A DNA stretch of 64,000 bases from Bradyrhizobium yuanmingense (GCF_900094575.1 NZ_FMAE01000005.1:488092-552091); one strand, 5' to 3'; positions 26,387-35,868 are shown, numbered from the stretch's first letter. Translations and numbers: made by a program. The notes: a model not told the origin generated them from the sequence alone.

Positions 26387-27409
26387 TCAGGTTGGGGTCA
26401 AGGCCATCCGCTCCGCAATCTCCTCACTCCGCCAGCACCGCACCGCGTGCCCATCGGCCCGCGTTTCCAGCGTTGGTCCCGGCTCGCTCCGACACACCGC
26501 CTCCGCATACCGACATCGCGGGCTGAACGCACATCCGTTCGGCGGGTTGAGCGGATTGGGCAGGTCGCCGCCCGTCGTCGCCAGCGGCGCATGGCGCAGA
26601 GGATCGGGGATGGCCGCGATCAGAGCCTGCGTATAGGGGTGCGCGGGGCGCTCGAAGATCTCGCGCCAGTTGCCGTTCTCGACGATGCGGCCGAGATACA
26701 TCACCGCGACGCGGTCGCTCATGTGCTCGACAACGCCGAGGTCATGGCTGATCATGATGTAGGACAGGCCGAGCGTGTCCTTCAATTCCAGCAGCAGATT
26801 GATGATCTGGGCGCGGATCGAGACGTCGAGCGCCGAGACCGGCTCGTCGCAGATGACGATTCTGGGGTTGAGGATCAGCGCGCGAGCGATACCGATGCGC
26901 TGGCGCTGGCCACCGGAGAACTCATGCGGATAGCGGTCGGCCTGCTCGGGGCGCAGGCCGACGTGCCTGAGCATCGTCGCGAGGCGGTCCTCGATCTCGC
27001 TTTTCGCGGTCACGCCGTGCACGCGCAGGGGATCTTCGAGCGTGCGGCGCACGGTCTGGCGCGGATTGAGCGAGGCGTAGGGATCCTGGAACACGATCTG
27101 CACGATGCGGGCGAGCGCTTTCCGGTCTCCGGATTGCCGGTTCGTGACGACCTGCCCGTCCAGCACGATGCGGCCGCGCGTCGGCGTCAGCAGGCCCAGA
27201 ATGGACAATGCGACCGTCGACTTGCCGGAGCCGGATTCGCCGACGAGGCCGAGGCATTCGCCGCGCTTCAGCTTGAGGTCGACGCCGTCGACGGCGCGGA
27301 GCAGCCGACGGCCGCGGCCCAGCAGGCCGCCTCCAAGCGGAAAATGAACGGCGAGATCCTCCACGCTGAGGATCACATCGTCATCCGCTCTCCCCTTTGG
27401 CTCATGCAT
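26387..27409 (-). CDS. Peptide-type ABC transporter ATP-binding protein, DppF/OppF-like
   Basis: A 340-residue ATPase with Walker A GESGSGKST, Q-loop VFQDPYASLNPRQTV, signature FSGGQRQRIGIARAL and Walker B IVICDEPVSALD. The oligopeptide-specific C-terminal extension carries a CAFSPRCRYA-type motif with conserved Cys (iron-sulfur-like cysteines typical of OppD/OppF). The ATG at 27409 overlaps the upstream ATPase gene by 8 bases. It is the last gene of a five-gene operon. The ligand class (peptide, nickel or other) is not certain. Confidence 0.93.
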   Translation of the reverse strand: MHEPKGRADDDVILSVEDLAVHFPLGGGLLGRGRRLLRAVDGVDLKLKRGECLGLVGESGSGKSTVALSILGLLTPTRGRIVLDGQVVTNRQSGDRKALARIVQIVFQDPYASLNPRQTVRRTLEDPLRVHGVTAKSEIEDRLATMLRHVGLRPEQADRYPHEFSGGQRQRIGIARALILNPRIVICDEPVSALDVSIRAQIINLLLELKDTLGLSYIMISHDLGVVEHMSDRVAVMYLGRIVENGNWREIFERPAHPYTQALIAAIPDPLRHAPLATTGGDLPNPLNPPNGCAFSPRCRYAEAVCRSEPGPTLETRADGHAVRCWRSEEIAERMALTPT

Positions 27410-28382
27410 GGTGGTGACACCGGACGAAACCGCCCGCCTCCAGCCCTTCCGTCTGAGGCGCGGTGGCTCGGCAAATATCCGTCGCCTGCGCGCAACGCGG
27501 ATTGAACCGGCAGCCATCGGGGAAGCGCGTGATCGCCGGCACGACGCCCGCGATCTCCTTCAGCCTGCTGCGGCCGAGTGCAGCACGGCTGCCGAGCCGC
27601 GGCAGCGAGTCGACGAGGCCCTGCGTATAGGGATGTGAGGGCGCTCGGAAGATGTCGGCCGAGCCGCGCTCCTCGACGATGCGTCCGGCATACATGACGG
27701 CGACGCGGCGGCAGACATTGGCAACGAGGCCGAGATCGTGGCTGATCATCAGGATCGCCGTTCCGCGCTCGGCGCACAGATTGCGCATCAGCTCGATGAT
27801 CTCCGCCTGCACGGTGACGTCGAGCGCGGTGGTCGGCTCGTCGGCGATCAAGAGGTCCGGACCGCAGGCCAGCGCAATCGCGATCATCACGCGCTGGCGC
27901 ATCCCGCCCGACAGCTGGTGCGGATAGTCCTTCACGCGCCGCTCCGGCGCGGGGACGCGGACGCTCGCGAGCGCCTCGACAGCCAGCTGGTTGGCCTCCC
28001 GCCAGCTCTTGCCCTTGTGCAGCACGAACATCTCGGCGATCTGCCGCCCCACCGGCGAGACCGGGTTCAGCGCCGTCATCGGCTCCTGGAAGATCATGGC
28101 GATGCGATTGCCGCGCAGCTGCCGTTGCCTGGCGGCGGACAGGTGCTGGATCTCCTGTCCGTCGAACCGGATGACGCCGCCACCGATCGACAAGGGCGGC
28201 CGCAACAGGCCGATCAGAGCGAGCGCTGTGATGCTCTTGCCGCAACCGGACTCGCCGACGAGGCCGAACGTCTCGCCGCGATTAATGCGGAATGAAATGC
28301 CTTCGGCCGCCGCAACGCGCCTTAATCCATCATCGAGATCAATGCGGAGATCCTCGACCTCGAGCAGCGGGCTGCCTGTCAT
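27402..28382 (-). CDS. Peptide-type ABC transporter ATP-binding protein, DppD/OppD-like
   Basis: A 326-residue ATPase: Walker A GESGCGKSI, Q-loop FQEPMTALNPVSPVG, signature LSGGMRQRVMIAIAL, Walker B LLIADEPTTALD, and the C-terminal extension with CRFNPRCAQATDIC. The ATG at 28382 overlaps the permease stop by 4 bases (ATGA), so the two are translationally coupled. It forms the ATPase heterodimer with the downstream gene product. Confidence 0.93.
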   Translation of the reverse strand: MTGSPLLEVEDLRIDLDDGLRRVAAAEGISFRINRGETFGLVGESGCGKSITALALIGLLRPPLSIGGGVIRFDGQEIQHLSAARQRQLRGNRIAMIFQEPMTALNPVSPVGRQIAEMFVLHKGKSWREANQLAVEALASVRVPAPERRVKDYPHQLSGGMRQRVMIAIALACGPDLLIADEPTTALDVTVQAEIIELMRNLCAERGTAILMISHDLGLVANVCRRVAVMYAGRIVEERGSADIFRAPSHPYTQGLVDSLPRLGSRAALGRSRLKEIAGVVPAITRFPDGCRFNPRCAQATDICRATAPQTEGLEAGGFVRCHHHA

Positions 28383-29200
28383 GTGCGCCGGCTCCGCGAT
28401 TGCGGATCGAGGATGTCGCGCAGGCCATCGCCGAGCAGATTGAGGCCGAGCACGGTGAGGAAGATGGCAAGGCCCGGGAAAATCGAGAGCCACGGCGCCG
28501 TCGTGATCTGCTCGCGCGCTTCCGACAGCATGCTGCCCCAGCTCGGAAAGGGCGGGCGGACGCCGAGACCGAGGAACGACAATGCGGCTTCGGACAGCAC
28601 CGCGCTGCCCATGCCCAGCGTGCCGATGACGACGATCGGTCCCAGCATGTTCGGCAGGAGCTGCGTGATCATGATGCGCACGTCACCGTAGCCGAGCACG
28701 GTGGCCGCCTGCACATAGCCCTGGCTCCGCAGCGACAGTGCCGAGGCCCGTGCCAGCCGGCAGGTGAACGACCAGTTGGTCAGCCCGAGCGCGATCAGGA
28801 GGCTGGTCAGGCCGGGACCGAGCACGGCCATGATGGCGAGCGCGAAAATCAGCGAGGGGATCGCGAGCATGAGGTTGGTCAGGGCGTTGACGACATCGTC
28901 CCACCAGCCGCCGAAATAGCCGGCGCTGAGGCCGAGCGCCACGCCGATGACGCTGTTGATGAGCTGGGAGACGATGCCGACCGTCAGCGAGACGCGCGCG
29001 CCGTAGAGGACACGGGAATAGATGTCGCGGCCCTGCGCGTCGGTGCCGAACCACCAGGTCCAGCTCGGCGGCTCCTCCGCATTCATGAGGTTGGCGTCCA
29101 TGACGGGATCGGTGTGCGCCAGCCATGGCGCGAGCAGACCGACCACGATCGCCAGCGCGAACAACGCTCCCCCGATGACGAGATTGGCGCGCAGCTTCAT
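28379..29200 (-). CDS. Peptide-type ABC transporter permease, DppC-like
   Basis: A 273-residue permease with an N-terminal membrane segment (LVIGGALFALAIVVGLLAPW) and the DppC/OppC N-terminal region including FGTDAQGRDIYSRVLYGARV. The EAA loop is around EAALSFLGLGVRPPFPSWG. About six membrane segments. The start at 29200 follows the dppB-like stop with a 4-base ATGA overlap; the longer open frame upstream is a shadow of that gene. Confidence 0.93.
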   Translation of the reverse strand: MKLRANLVIGGALFALAIVVGLLAPWLAHTDPVMDANLMNAEEPPSWTWWFGTDAQGRDIYSRVLYGARVSLTVGIVSQLINSVIGVALGLSAGYFGGWWDDVVNALTNLMLAIPSLIFALAIMAVLGPGLTSLLIALGLTNWSFTCRLARASALSLRSQGYVQAATVLGYGDVRIMITQLLPNMLGPIVVIGTLGMGSAVLSEAALSFLGLGVRPPFPSWGSMLSEAREQITTAPWLSIFPGLAIFLTVLGLNLLGDGLRDILDPQSRSRRT

Positions 29201-30120
29201 GCGTATCTGATCCTGGGATCGATCACGCCGTAGAGCATGTCGATCAACAGATTGATCGCGAGAAAGAACATCACCACGACGAGGATGGAGCCCTGGACGG
29301 CGGGAATGTCGCGCTGGAGCACGCTGTCGACCAGCAGCGAGCCGATGCCCGGCCAGGAGAACAGTTTCTCGACCACCACCGCCTGCCCCATCAGTGCGCC
29401 GAATTGCAGGCCCATGGTCGTGAGGGTGAGGACGAGCGCGTTGCGCATCACGTGCCACTTGACGACCCTGGTCTCGCTCATGCCCTTCGAGCGCGCGGTG
29501 CGGACGAAATCCGCGGTCATGATCTCGAGCACCGCGGCGCGCGTCGTCCGCGCCAGCAGCGCCATCGGCGAGACGCCGAGCGTCACGGCGGGCAGGATCA
29601 GATATCTGAGGCTGCCATCGCCATAGCCGAAACTCGGCAGCCAACCGAGCTTGAGCGCGAACAGGTACATCAAGAGCAGCCCGAGCCAGAACTTGGCCAA
29701 TGACAGGCCGGACACTGCCAGCATCATCGAGACGGTGTCGACGAGGCTGCCCGGCCGCAAGGCGGCGACGAAGCCGAGCGGCACGCCGAGCAGAATCGCA
29801 AACGCCATGGATGCGAAGATCAGCTGCAGCGTTGGCCATGCCCGCTTGGCGATCATGGTCGTGACAGGCTCACGGGTCCGGAACGATGTTCCGAAATCGC
29901 CGGTCGCGAGCCCGGCGATGTAGGTGCCGAAACGCATATAGACGGGCTGATCGAGGCCGAGCTGCTTCTTCATGCGCAGCTCGACCTGCGGATCACTGTC
30001 GTCGCTCATGCTTGAGACGATGCTGCCGGGAACGACGCTGAACAGCACGAACACCAGCAGCACCACGGCGAGCACGGTCGGAATGGTCTGCAGGACGCGG
30101 CGGATCAGGAACGCGAGCAT
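29197..30120 (-). CDS. Peptide-type ABC transporter permease, DppB-like
   Basis: A 307-residue permease with an N-terminal helix (LIRRVLQTIPTVLAVVLLVF) and the DppB pattern including RTTRAAVLEIMTADFVRTAR with the EAA-type loop. Six membrane segments, ending in IDPRIRYA. It follows the binding-protein gene by 54 bases and is coupled to the next permease. Confidence 0.93.
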   Translation of the reverse strand: MLAFLIRRVLQTIPTVLAVVLLVFVLFSVVPGSIVSSMSDDSDPQVELRMKKQLGLDQPVYMRFGTYIAGLATGDFGTSFRTREPVTTMIAKRAWPTLQLIFASMAFAILLGVPLGFVAALRPGSLVDTVSMMLAVSGLSLAKFWLGLLLMYLFALKLGWLPSFGYGDGSLRYLILPAVTLGVSPMALLARTTRAAVLEIMTADFVRTARSKGMSETRVVKWHVMRNALVLTLTTMGLQFGALMGQAVVVEKLFSWPGIGSLLVDSVLQRDIPAVQGSILVVVMFFLAINLLIDMLYGVIDPRIRYA

Positions 30121-30174
30121 CTCAAGTTTTCCCGGCTCCCTCCCTCGCCCGTCGCGCTGGAGGGAGCGCGCGTG

Positions 30175-31764
30175 TCACTTCGCGGGCGAGGTCTCGTCGA
30201 CCCAGAGGTCCTCGACGTTCTGGTGGGTCAGCTCGGTCGCGTTGAGCTGAATTCCCTTCAGCCAGGGCTGCACCGCCATGACCGCCTTGTTGTAGTTGAA
30301 GAACCAGACCGGCGCCTCCTCGTAGAGCAGCGCATTGGCCTTCTGCATCAACTGGATGCGCTTTGTGGGATCGTCGGCCTGTCCGGCTTCATCGAGGATC
30401 TTGTCGAAGTCGGGATTCTTGTAGGTCGTGTAGTTACAGGCCGCCTGCGGCGTCGCCGAATGGAAGCATTTCAGCGCGGCCTGAGGATCGGGGCCGCTCG
30501 CCTGGGAATAGATGAAGGCCTGATAGTCGCCGGTGCGAACCACCTCGGCCAGCACCGCGGTCTCGACCTGCTTGACCTTGGCCTTGATGCCGACCTTGTC
30601 CAGCATCGGAATGACGGCCGAGACGATCGGCAGACCCCAGCTTTCATTCTGGCTGGTGGTCCATTCGAACTCGAAGCCGGATGCGTAGCCGGCCTCGGTG
30701 AGCAATTGCTTGGCCTTGGCGGGATCGAAGGGGTAAGGCTTCATCGCCTTGTCGTAGGCCGGCGAGGTCAGCGGCAGCCAGCTGGTGGCGCGGTAGGCCT
30801 TGCCCTTGACCAGCTTGTTGATGATCAAGTCGGTATCGATGGCGTAATTGATCGCCTGCCTCACGCGCTTGTCGGAGAACGGCTTGACCGCGGGATTCAT
30901 GCCCATGTAGCGCGTGAACACCTCGGCGACCTCGACGATGGTGCCCTTGAGGTCAGCGTCGGATTGGTAGGCGACGTACTGCGCAGGTCCCAGCACCGAG
31001 GTGTCGATCTCCTTGTTGCGGAACGCGACGTCGCGCGCCGCGGCCTCGCCCATCACCGACACCACGATCTTGTCGGCATAGGGCTTGCCGGGCTTGTAGA
31101 ACCGGTCCCAGCGCTCCAGGACGATGCGCGATCCCGGCACATGCTCGACGAACTTGAACGGACCGAGACCGATCGGCTTCTGGATGAAGCTTTCCTTGGC
31201 GGCCTCGTCGGCGGGATAGATCGAGGTCAGCGCGGTGAAGAAATAGAAGCCCGGATCGACCTTCTCGGTCAGCTTCATCTCGATGGTGAAGTCGTCGATC
31301 TTCTTCAGGCCGGAGATCTCCTTGGCCTGACCCTTCTCCACCGCGGCGGCGCCCTCGATCACGCGGACGTAACGCGCGCCGGGATAGGCCTTGCTGCCGT
31401 CCATGATGCGGTTGTAGGACCAGATGACGTCGTCGGCGGTCATCTTGCGGCCGCTGTGGAAATAGGCGTCGTCGCGCAGCTTGAAGGTGTGAACGAGGCC
31501 TCCGCCCGAGACCACGCTCTCCTTGGCGAGCTCCAGCACCGGCTTGCCCTCCGCCGAATTCCAGATGTAGAGCGAACGGTGCAGGGCCTTGGCGTAGATC
31601 TCGTCCTGGGCGCGCTGCGTGGTGTGAATGTCGAGGCTGGTGAAGCTCGAGCCGTAGGGCGCCGTCATGCGGATGGTTCCGCCCTTGCGCGGTGTCTGCG
31701 CCTCGGCTGTGGCGGCGAGCGCCAGTCCCAAACCGGCAACGATCGCGATGGTCTTGAACATCAT
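30175..31764 (-). CDS. Peptide-type ABC transporter substrate-binding protein
   Basis: A 529-residue SBP_bac_5 protein with a signal peptide ending ATAEA. It contains the family pattern near GLVHTFKLRDDAYFHSGRKM and AGGRP-like DDVIWSYNRIMDG, and a C-terminal stretch with YTTYKNPDFDKILDEAG. It would capture peptides, glutathione or opine-like compounds in the periplasm. I chose the ATG at 31764 because GGGGGACAC precedes it; the next Met is one codon later. It leads the operon that continues to 26387. Confidence 0.92.
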   Translation of the reverse strand: MMFKTIAIVAGLGLALAATAEAQTPRKGGTIRMTAPYGSSFTSLDIHTTQRAQDEIYAKALHRSLYIWNSAEGKPVLELAKESVVSGGGLVHTFKLRDDAYFHSGRKMTADDVIWSYNRIMDGSKAYPGARYVRVIEGAAAVEKGQAKEISGLKKIDDFTIEMKLTEKVDPGFYFFTALTSIYPADEAAKESFIQKPIGLGPFKFVEHVPGSRIVLERWDRFYKPGKPYADKIVVSVMGEAAARDVAFRNKEIDTSVLGPAQYVAYQSDADLKGTIVEVAEVFTRYMGMNPAVKPFSDKRVRQAINYAIDTDLIINKLVKGKAYRATSWLPLTSPAYDKAMKPYPFDPAKAKQLLTEAGYASGFEFEWTTSQNESWGLPIVSAVIPMLDKVGIKAKVKQVETAVLAEVVRTGDYQAFIYSQASGPDPQAALKCFHSATPQAACNYTTYKNPDFDKILDEAGQADDPTKRIQLMQKANALLYEEAPVWFFNYNKAVMAVQPWLKGIQLNATELTHQNVEDLWVDETSPAK

Positions 31765-31985
31765 GTGTCCCCCCGACGCAGGCGTATTGCGATGAGTGAT
31801 TTGATCATTCGTCGCCCGCCGAAAGCAAGCTTCGTTTTGACGGCAAATGATGCCGGTTCCTGAGGCAGTCTTTCGGCGGGGCATTGACGCGGTGCGTCAT
31901 CGACGACCAGGATCGATGAACATTTTTCCTGATCAACGCGACCAAGCTCAGGATCATTATCTGAGCCCCAAGGGATCTGGAAAAA

Positions 31986-32870
31986 ATGAATCGCCGAACG
32001 GTAGCTGCCCTGCTCGCGGCCGGTCTGGTCGCCGCGACGGCCGTGCTGGCGCGCCCGGTCGCGGCCAGCCTGGGTGGAGAGAGCGTGACAGACGCTATCC
32101 AGTTCGGCTGGAGTCGCACCTCCGGCGCGAACGACAATGTCGACCAGACCTGGTGGGCGGTCCGGAGCCATGACACTCTGCACAATTTCGTCGAACGACT
32201 GCTCAGCATTCCCGTCGGGATGATGGCGCGCGGTGCGGGAGCGCGTTTCGAAGCCAAGCTCTCCGAGCATACCGGCCTGCCGCTGCCCGAAGGCTGGGCC
32301 CTCGCGACGGCGAAAGATTCGCCGCAGATCCGGTCGATTTACGCCGAGACGCCGCGCGATTTCGCTTCTGTGCTCGGCTTCTATCGCGACGCACTCGGCA
32401 AGCGTGGCTGGACGGAGAAAGACGGTGCGGTGGCAGAGCCGGACCGGGCCGTGATTACATTTCTGACGAGAGAGGGACCGGTCCTGCTCCGGCTCTCACG
32501 TCAGGACGACAGGACAATTGCCGAGCTGTCGAGGCGCAAATTCGCCCCGGCGACCATTGGCCTCCTGCCGAAGCCCGGGCAAGTGAGGCTGATGCTCGGC
32601 AACAAGACGGATGAAGCGGCGGTGATCACCGTCGCCGACCAGGTCGTCAATCTGGCGGCGCACGCCGGCGAAGAACTGGCGAACTCCGACGGTGCCGCAG
32701 GCGAATTGCCGGACAGCCAGAAGCTCGATCTGCTGCCCGGCAGGTACAAGGTCACCCTCAAAGTCGACGGCGGCACCGCAGAGAGCCGGGAGTTCGAAGT
32801 CACGGCCAACGAGACCTGGGGTTTGCTGGCCGGCGCGGACGGCGTCCTGCTGCCGATGCGGCTTTACTAA
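31986..32870 (+). CDS. Exported protein of unknown function
   Basis: A 294-residue protein with a signal peptide (TVAALLAAGLVAATAVLARP, ending VAAS). The middle (about 105-165) has FASVLGFYRDALGKRGWTE, a pattern seen in uncharacterised rhizobial envelope proteins. The C-terminal part (about 180-294) looks like a beta-sandwich (LPGRYKVTLKVDGGTAESRE). No catalytic motif is evident. It stands alone between the divergent ABC operon and the convergent mtnK. Function unknown. Confidence 0.75.
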   Translation: MNRRTVAALLAAGLVAATAVLARPVAASLGGESVTDAIQFGWSRTSGANDNVDQTWWAVRSHDTLHNFVERLLSIPVGMMARGAGARFEAKLSEHTGLPLPEGWALATAKDSPQIRSIYAETPRDFASVLGFYRDALGKRGWTEKDGAVAEPDRAVITFLTREGPVLLRLSRQDDRTIAELSRRKFAPATIGLLPKPGQVRLMLGNKTDEAAVITVADQVVNLAAHAGEELANSDGAAGELPDSQKLDLLPGRYKVTLKVDGGTAESREFEVTANETWGLLAGADGVLLPMRLY

Positions 32871-32934
32871 CGTTCCGGGGACGATCTCTCATCTCGCAAT
32901 CACGGAGCGTGGGCGGGCTCCTCATGAGGCTGGT

Positions 32935-34224
32935 TCAGCCCGACAATTCCGGCATCCAGTCCCGCAGTTTTCGCGCGGCATTCGTCACATCCGCGATGGT
33001 CCGGAACGACGCCGTCTCCACCATCATCGCCCTCGCCAGCCGCACGGCACGGGCTTCGCTGACCGCCCGCGTGCGCGGGTCCTCGATCAGCTCGAAATCG
33101 ATGTTGTGGGCGAGGCCGAAGATGCGGCGGATGATTTTTGCGGCTGCGAAGCCGACAGCGTCGGCGAACAGGCGTTGCACGTAACTTTTTCGCTCGGCTT
33201 CCAACCGCGCGGCACCCTGTTCGCCGGCGAAAAGCGAGACCGGATAGGCATCGCCGGTGCCTCCCGCCCGCCAGAGATCGAGGAACTTTCGGGCAAACTC
33301 GGTCCAGACCTGCTCGACCGTCGCCAGCACCCAGGCCTCGAATGCCGCCCGTTCGCCCCGCGCGCGCTCGTGGCCGGCGGAAGCGAAATAGGCCATCAGG
33401 AGATTGGCCAGCACGGCACCGACGTCGAAGCCCATCGGACCATAGAATGCGAATTCCGGGTCGATCACCCGCGTCTGGCCGTCCGTGACCATGATCGAGC
33501 CGGTGTGGAGGTCGCCATGGATCAGCGCTTCCGGGCTCGCCATGAATTTCAGCTTCAGCCGGGAGACAGCGACATGCAGCTCCAAGTCCTCGCGCAAGCT
33601 CGCGGCAAGGCCGTCCAGATAGGGCGCGGTCCAGCGGTTCTGCTCGGCGATGCGGTAGGGATCGGTGAAGATCAGGTCCTCGGTGATCTTGCACAGGGCG
33701 TGGTTACCGGCAAAGGCCGCGATGGCCTCCTTCTTCTCGGCCGCCGATAGCGCGAGGTCTGAGGTGAAGAACAGCGTCCGCGCCATGAAGGTGGTGATGT
33801 CGTCCACGAAGCGTGGATAGCGCGTTGCCGCGACCAGGCCCTTTCGCATGATGATGTGGGGCTCGAGCAGCTCCATCACGGTCAGCGCCAGGGCCTCGTT
33901 GTGATGCAGCACGGCCGGCACCAGGTCGGGCGCGAGCTGGGCCTGGCGGGACAGCGCCAGATATTCGTAATGGGCGCGCGACAGCGGCAGCGGCCAGCTC
34001 TCGCCGACGAGGCGGACGTAAGGCAGCGCCTGCTTCACGGCGATGCCGCCGCGTGCGCCCTTGACGATGAAGACGAGGTTGAGGTTGCCGTCGCCGACCT
34101 CGGTGATCGCCCAGGAGGACGCCTCGCCGCCAAGGAGCGCGGCGATATCAGGCAAGCCCGCGAGATAGTCCCGCAAGTCCGCCTCGTGCAAAATCCGATA
34201 GTCCCCTGCCCGGTCCCCGGTCAT
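32935..34224 (-). CDS. mtnK: S-methyl-5-thioribose kinase
   Basis: A 429-residue kinase of the APH fold with the catalytic loop HGDLHTGSIMV and the metal-binding DPEFAFYGPMGFDVG. N-terminal sequence NLNLVFIVKGARGG forms the nucleotide loop. It phosphorylates methylthioribose in the methionine salvage pathway. The usual partner mtnA is not in the window, which is unusual. The stop lies close to the end of the unknown exported-protein gene, in convergent orientation. Confidence 0.92.
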   Translation of the reverse strand: MTGDRAGDYRILHEADLRDYLAGLPDIAALLGGEASSWAITEVGDGNLNLVFIVKGARGGIAVKQALPYVRLVGESWPLPLSRAHYEYLALSRQAQLAPDLVPAVLHHNEALALTVMELLEPHIIMRKGLVAATRYPRFVDDITTFMARTLFFTSDLALSAAEKKEAIAAFAGNHALCKITEDLIFTDPYRIAEQNRWTAPYLDGLAASLREDLELHVAVSRLKLKFMASPEALIHGDLHTGSIMVTDGQTRVIDPEFAFYGPMGFDVGAVLANLLMAYFASAGHERARGERAAFEAWVLATVEQVWTEFARKFLDLWRAGGTGDAYPVSLFAGEQGAARLEAERKSYVQRLFADAVGFAAAKIIRRIFGLAHNIDFELIEDPRTRAVSEARAVRLARAMMVETASFRTIADVTNAARKLRDWMPELSG

Positions 34225-34288
34225 TGCGATCCCATCCCATGTCTGGGCCGGATCGCTACTCCCGATGCTGGCAAGCTCGAGCCGATCC

Positions 34289-34335
34289 GGCCATTCTTTT
34301 CATCGGATCGTAGCCACAATGTACGTTGTCTGCCA
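34289..34335 (-). pseudogene. Decayed copy of the 3' part of the gene at 35200-35553
   Basis: 38 of 47 bases match 35239-35285 without gaps. On the minus strand it encodes VADNVHCGYDPMKRMA against VADSVYCDYDPIKRKA, so the differences keep the protein pattern. The rest of the gene is missing. It lies just upstream of mtnK. Confidence 0.6.
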
Positions 34336-34454
34336 CCCGGTGCTTTGGTGGCGGCCAAGCTGGGACGCTTGGTCGCGAGCTCCGATTGGTCGATTGAGGA
34401 ACCCAAGCAAGCTGAGACGGTTTTGGGTTTCTGACCTACTAAAAGGAGCTAGCG

Positions 34455-34904
34455 ATGAGCCGCGGAATGCCTTCCATGACTGCCCTGCTGGCGATGCTGG
34501 CCATCGCCGGATATCAGAACCGCGACAAGCTGGCGGAGCTGCTGAAAGGCGCCGGCGCCGGCTCGTCCACGGGCGGCCAGCAGCCGCTCGGAGGCATGCT
34601 CGGCAATCTCGGCGGCATGCTCGGCGCTGGCGGAATCGGGGGCCTGCTCAATGGCGGGATTGGCGAGCTCCTGGAGAGGTTCAACCAGAATGGGCAGGGC
34701 GAGATCGCCGATTCATGGGTGAAGCCAGGCCCCAACAAGGAGATCTCCCCGCCGGAGCTGAAGCAGGCCATCGGCAGCGACGTCCTGGAGAAGCTCGCGC
34801 AGCAAACCGGGCTTTCCCAGGAGGAGATCGTCTCACGGCTAACCCGCGAGCTTCCTTCCGCAATCGACAAATACACGCCGGATGGACGCCTGCCCGACGC
34901 ATAG
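34455..34904 (+). CDS. YidB-family protein (DUF937)
   Basis: A 149-residue protein with a hydrophobic start, a glycine-rich middle (about 33-70, with GGMLGNLGGMLGAGGIGG) and a conserved C-terminal helical part (NKEISPPELKQAIGSDVLEK, GLSQEEIVSRLTRELP), the DUF937/YidB signature. A strong ribosome site AAAAGGAGC precedes the ATG. Function is not established; the family is often linked to envelope stress. A GlsB-type gene follows 31 bases later. Confidence 0.85.
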   Translation: MSRGMPSMTALLAMLAIAGYQNRDKLAELLKGAGAGSSTGGQQPLGGMLGNLGGMLGAGGIGGLLNGGIGELLERFNQNGQGEIADSWVKPGPNKEISPPELKQAIGSDVLEKLAQQTGLSQEEIVSRLTRELPSAIDKYTPDGRLPDA

Positions 34905-34935
34905 AAGCAGCGGCTCAACTCGAAAAGGTGTACTC

Positions 34936-35199
34936 ATGAGCATTCTCTGGACCATCATCATTGGCTTTCTCGCCGGCGTGATCGCCAAGTTCATCATGCC
35001 GGGCGACAACGAACCTTCAGGGTTCATCCTGACGACCATCCTCGGCATCGTCGGCGCCTTCGTCGCTTCGTATCTTGGGCAAGCGCTGGGCTGGTATCGC
35101 CCTGGCGAGGGTGCGGGCCTGATCGGTGCCGTGGTCGGCGCGATCATCGTGCTGTTCGTTTACGGTCTCTTCGCCGGCCGGCAGCGCCGCGCGATCTAG
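34936..35199 (+). CDS. GlsB/YeaQ/YmgE-family stress membrane protein
   Basis: An 87-residue protein with three hydrophobic segments (start MSILWTIIIGFLAGVIAKFI, then MPGDNEP, then LTTILGIVGAFVASYLGQAL), the transglycosylase-associated family pattern. Inner membrane. AAAAGGTG precedes the ATG. Its stop directly abuts that of the convergent gene at 35200. Confidence 0.9.
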   Translation: MSILWTIIIGFLAGVIAKFIMPGDNEPSGFILTTILGIVGAFVASYLGQALGWYRPGEGAGLIGAVVGAIIVLFVYGLFAGRQRRAI

Positions 35200-35553
35200 C
35201 TAGAAAGTCTCCCGCTCCAGGAAGCTGGAGCCGATGTCGGCCTTTCTCTTGATCGGATCGTAGTCACAATAGACGCTGTCCGCGACCAGCGTGTAGCTGG
35301 CGCTGACCGTGTATTTGTCCGTCTTGACCGAGTTCAGGCCGATCACCGAGGTGCTCTTGCCGCCGTTCCATTTGAACGGCGTCGAGCTCTTGGCCTGTTC
35401 GCAGGCCAGCACGGCCTCGTTGAAGACATAGCCCTCGACGAACGCCTTCAGGGTGCGCACCTGCACCGCCATCCGCCATTCGAAATAGCCGATGGCACCG
35501 AGCCCTGCGACGATCAGCACCAGAAGCGCAATGACGATACGCTGAAATGTCAT
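35200..35553 (-). CDS. Membrane-anchored protein of unknown function
   Basis: A 117-residue protein with one N-terminal membrane anchor (IVIALLVLIVAGLGAIGYFE) and a soluble domain with two Cys (VLACEQAK, VYCDYDP). No family recognised. A decayed fragment of a paralogue is found at 34289-34335. It is the last gene of the run that includes DUF1467, mce and rnj. The start at 35553 is chosen by the upstream GGGA. Confidence 0.6.
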   Translation of the reverse strand: MTFQRIVIALLVLIVAGLGAIGYFEWRMAVQVRTLKAFVEGYVFNEAVLACEQAKSSTPFKWNGGKSTSVIGLNSVKTDKYTVSASYTLVADSVYCDYDPIKRKADIGSSFLERETF

Positions 35554-35583
35554 TTGTGATCCCATAACAACGCCAATCAAAAC

Positions 35584-35859
35584 TTAAAACGGCATTCCCA
35601 TCATCTTCGACAGGCGCTCGATCGAGAGATAGCCGGCATGATAGGCCGCAAGGCCAATGCCGAACACGATTGCCGAGATGATCGTGGTCCAGATCAGCTT
35701 GTGCCCCATGCGGGTGAGGATGGGAGCACCGGGATCGGTGCCGGGCGCGCCAACACCGTCCTCGTGCTGGCTGCGCACGCCGAACGGCAGCGTCACGAAC
35801 AGCATGACCCACCAGAGTACGAAATAGATCGCGAGCCAGGTTGAAATCTGGATGGCCAT
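35584..35859 (-). CDS. DUF1467 family membrane protein
   Basis: A 91-residue protein with two membrane segments (WLAIYFVLWWVMLFVTLPFG and TTIISAIVFGIGLAAYHAG) and the short loop motif GVRSQHEDGV, typical of DUF1467. It follows mce by 9 bases. This position after mce is common in Hyphomicrobiales. Function unknown. Confidence 0.88.
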   Translation of the reverse strand: MAIQISTWLAIYFVLWWVMLFVTLPFGVRSQHEDGVGAPGTDPGAPILTRMGHKLIWTTIISAIVFGIGLAAYHAGYLSIERLSKMMGMPF

Positions 35860-35868
35860 GACGCGGCC

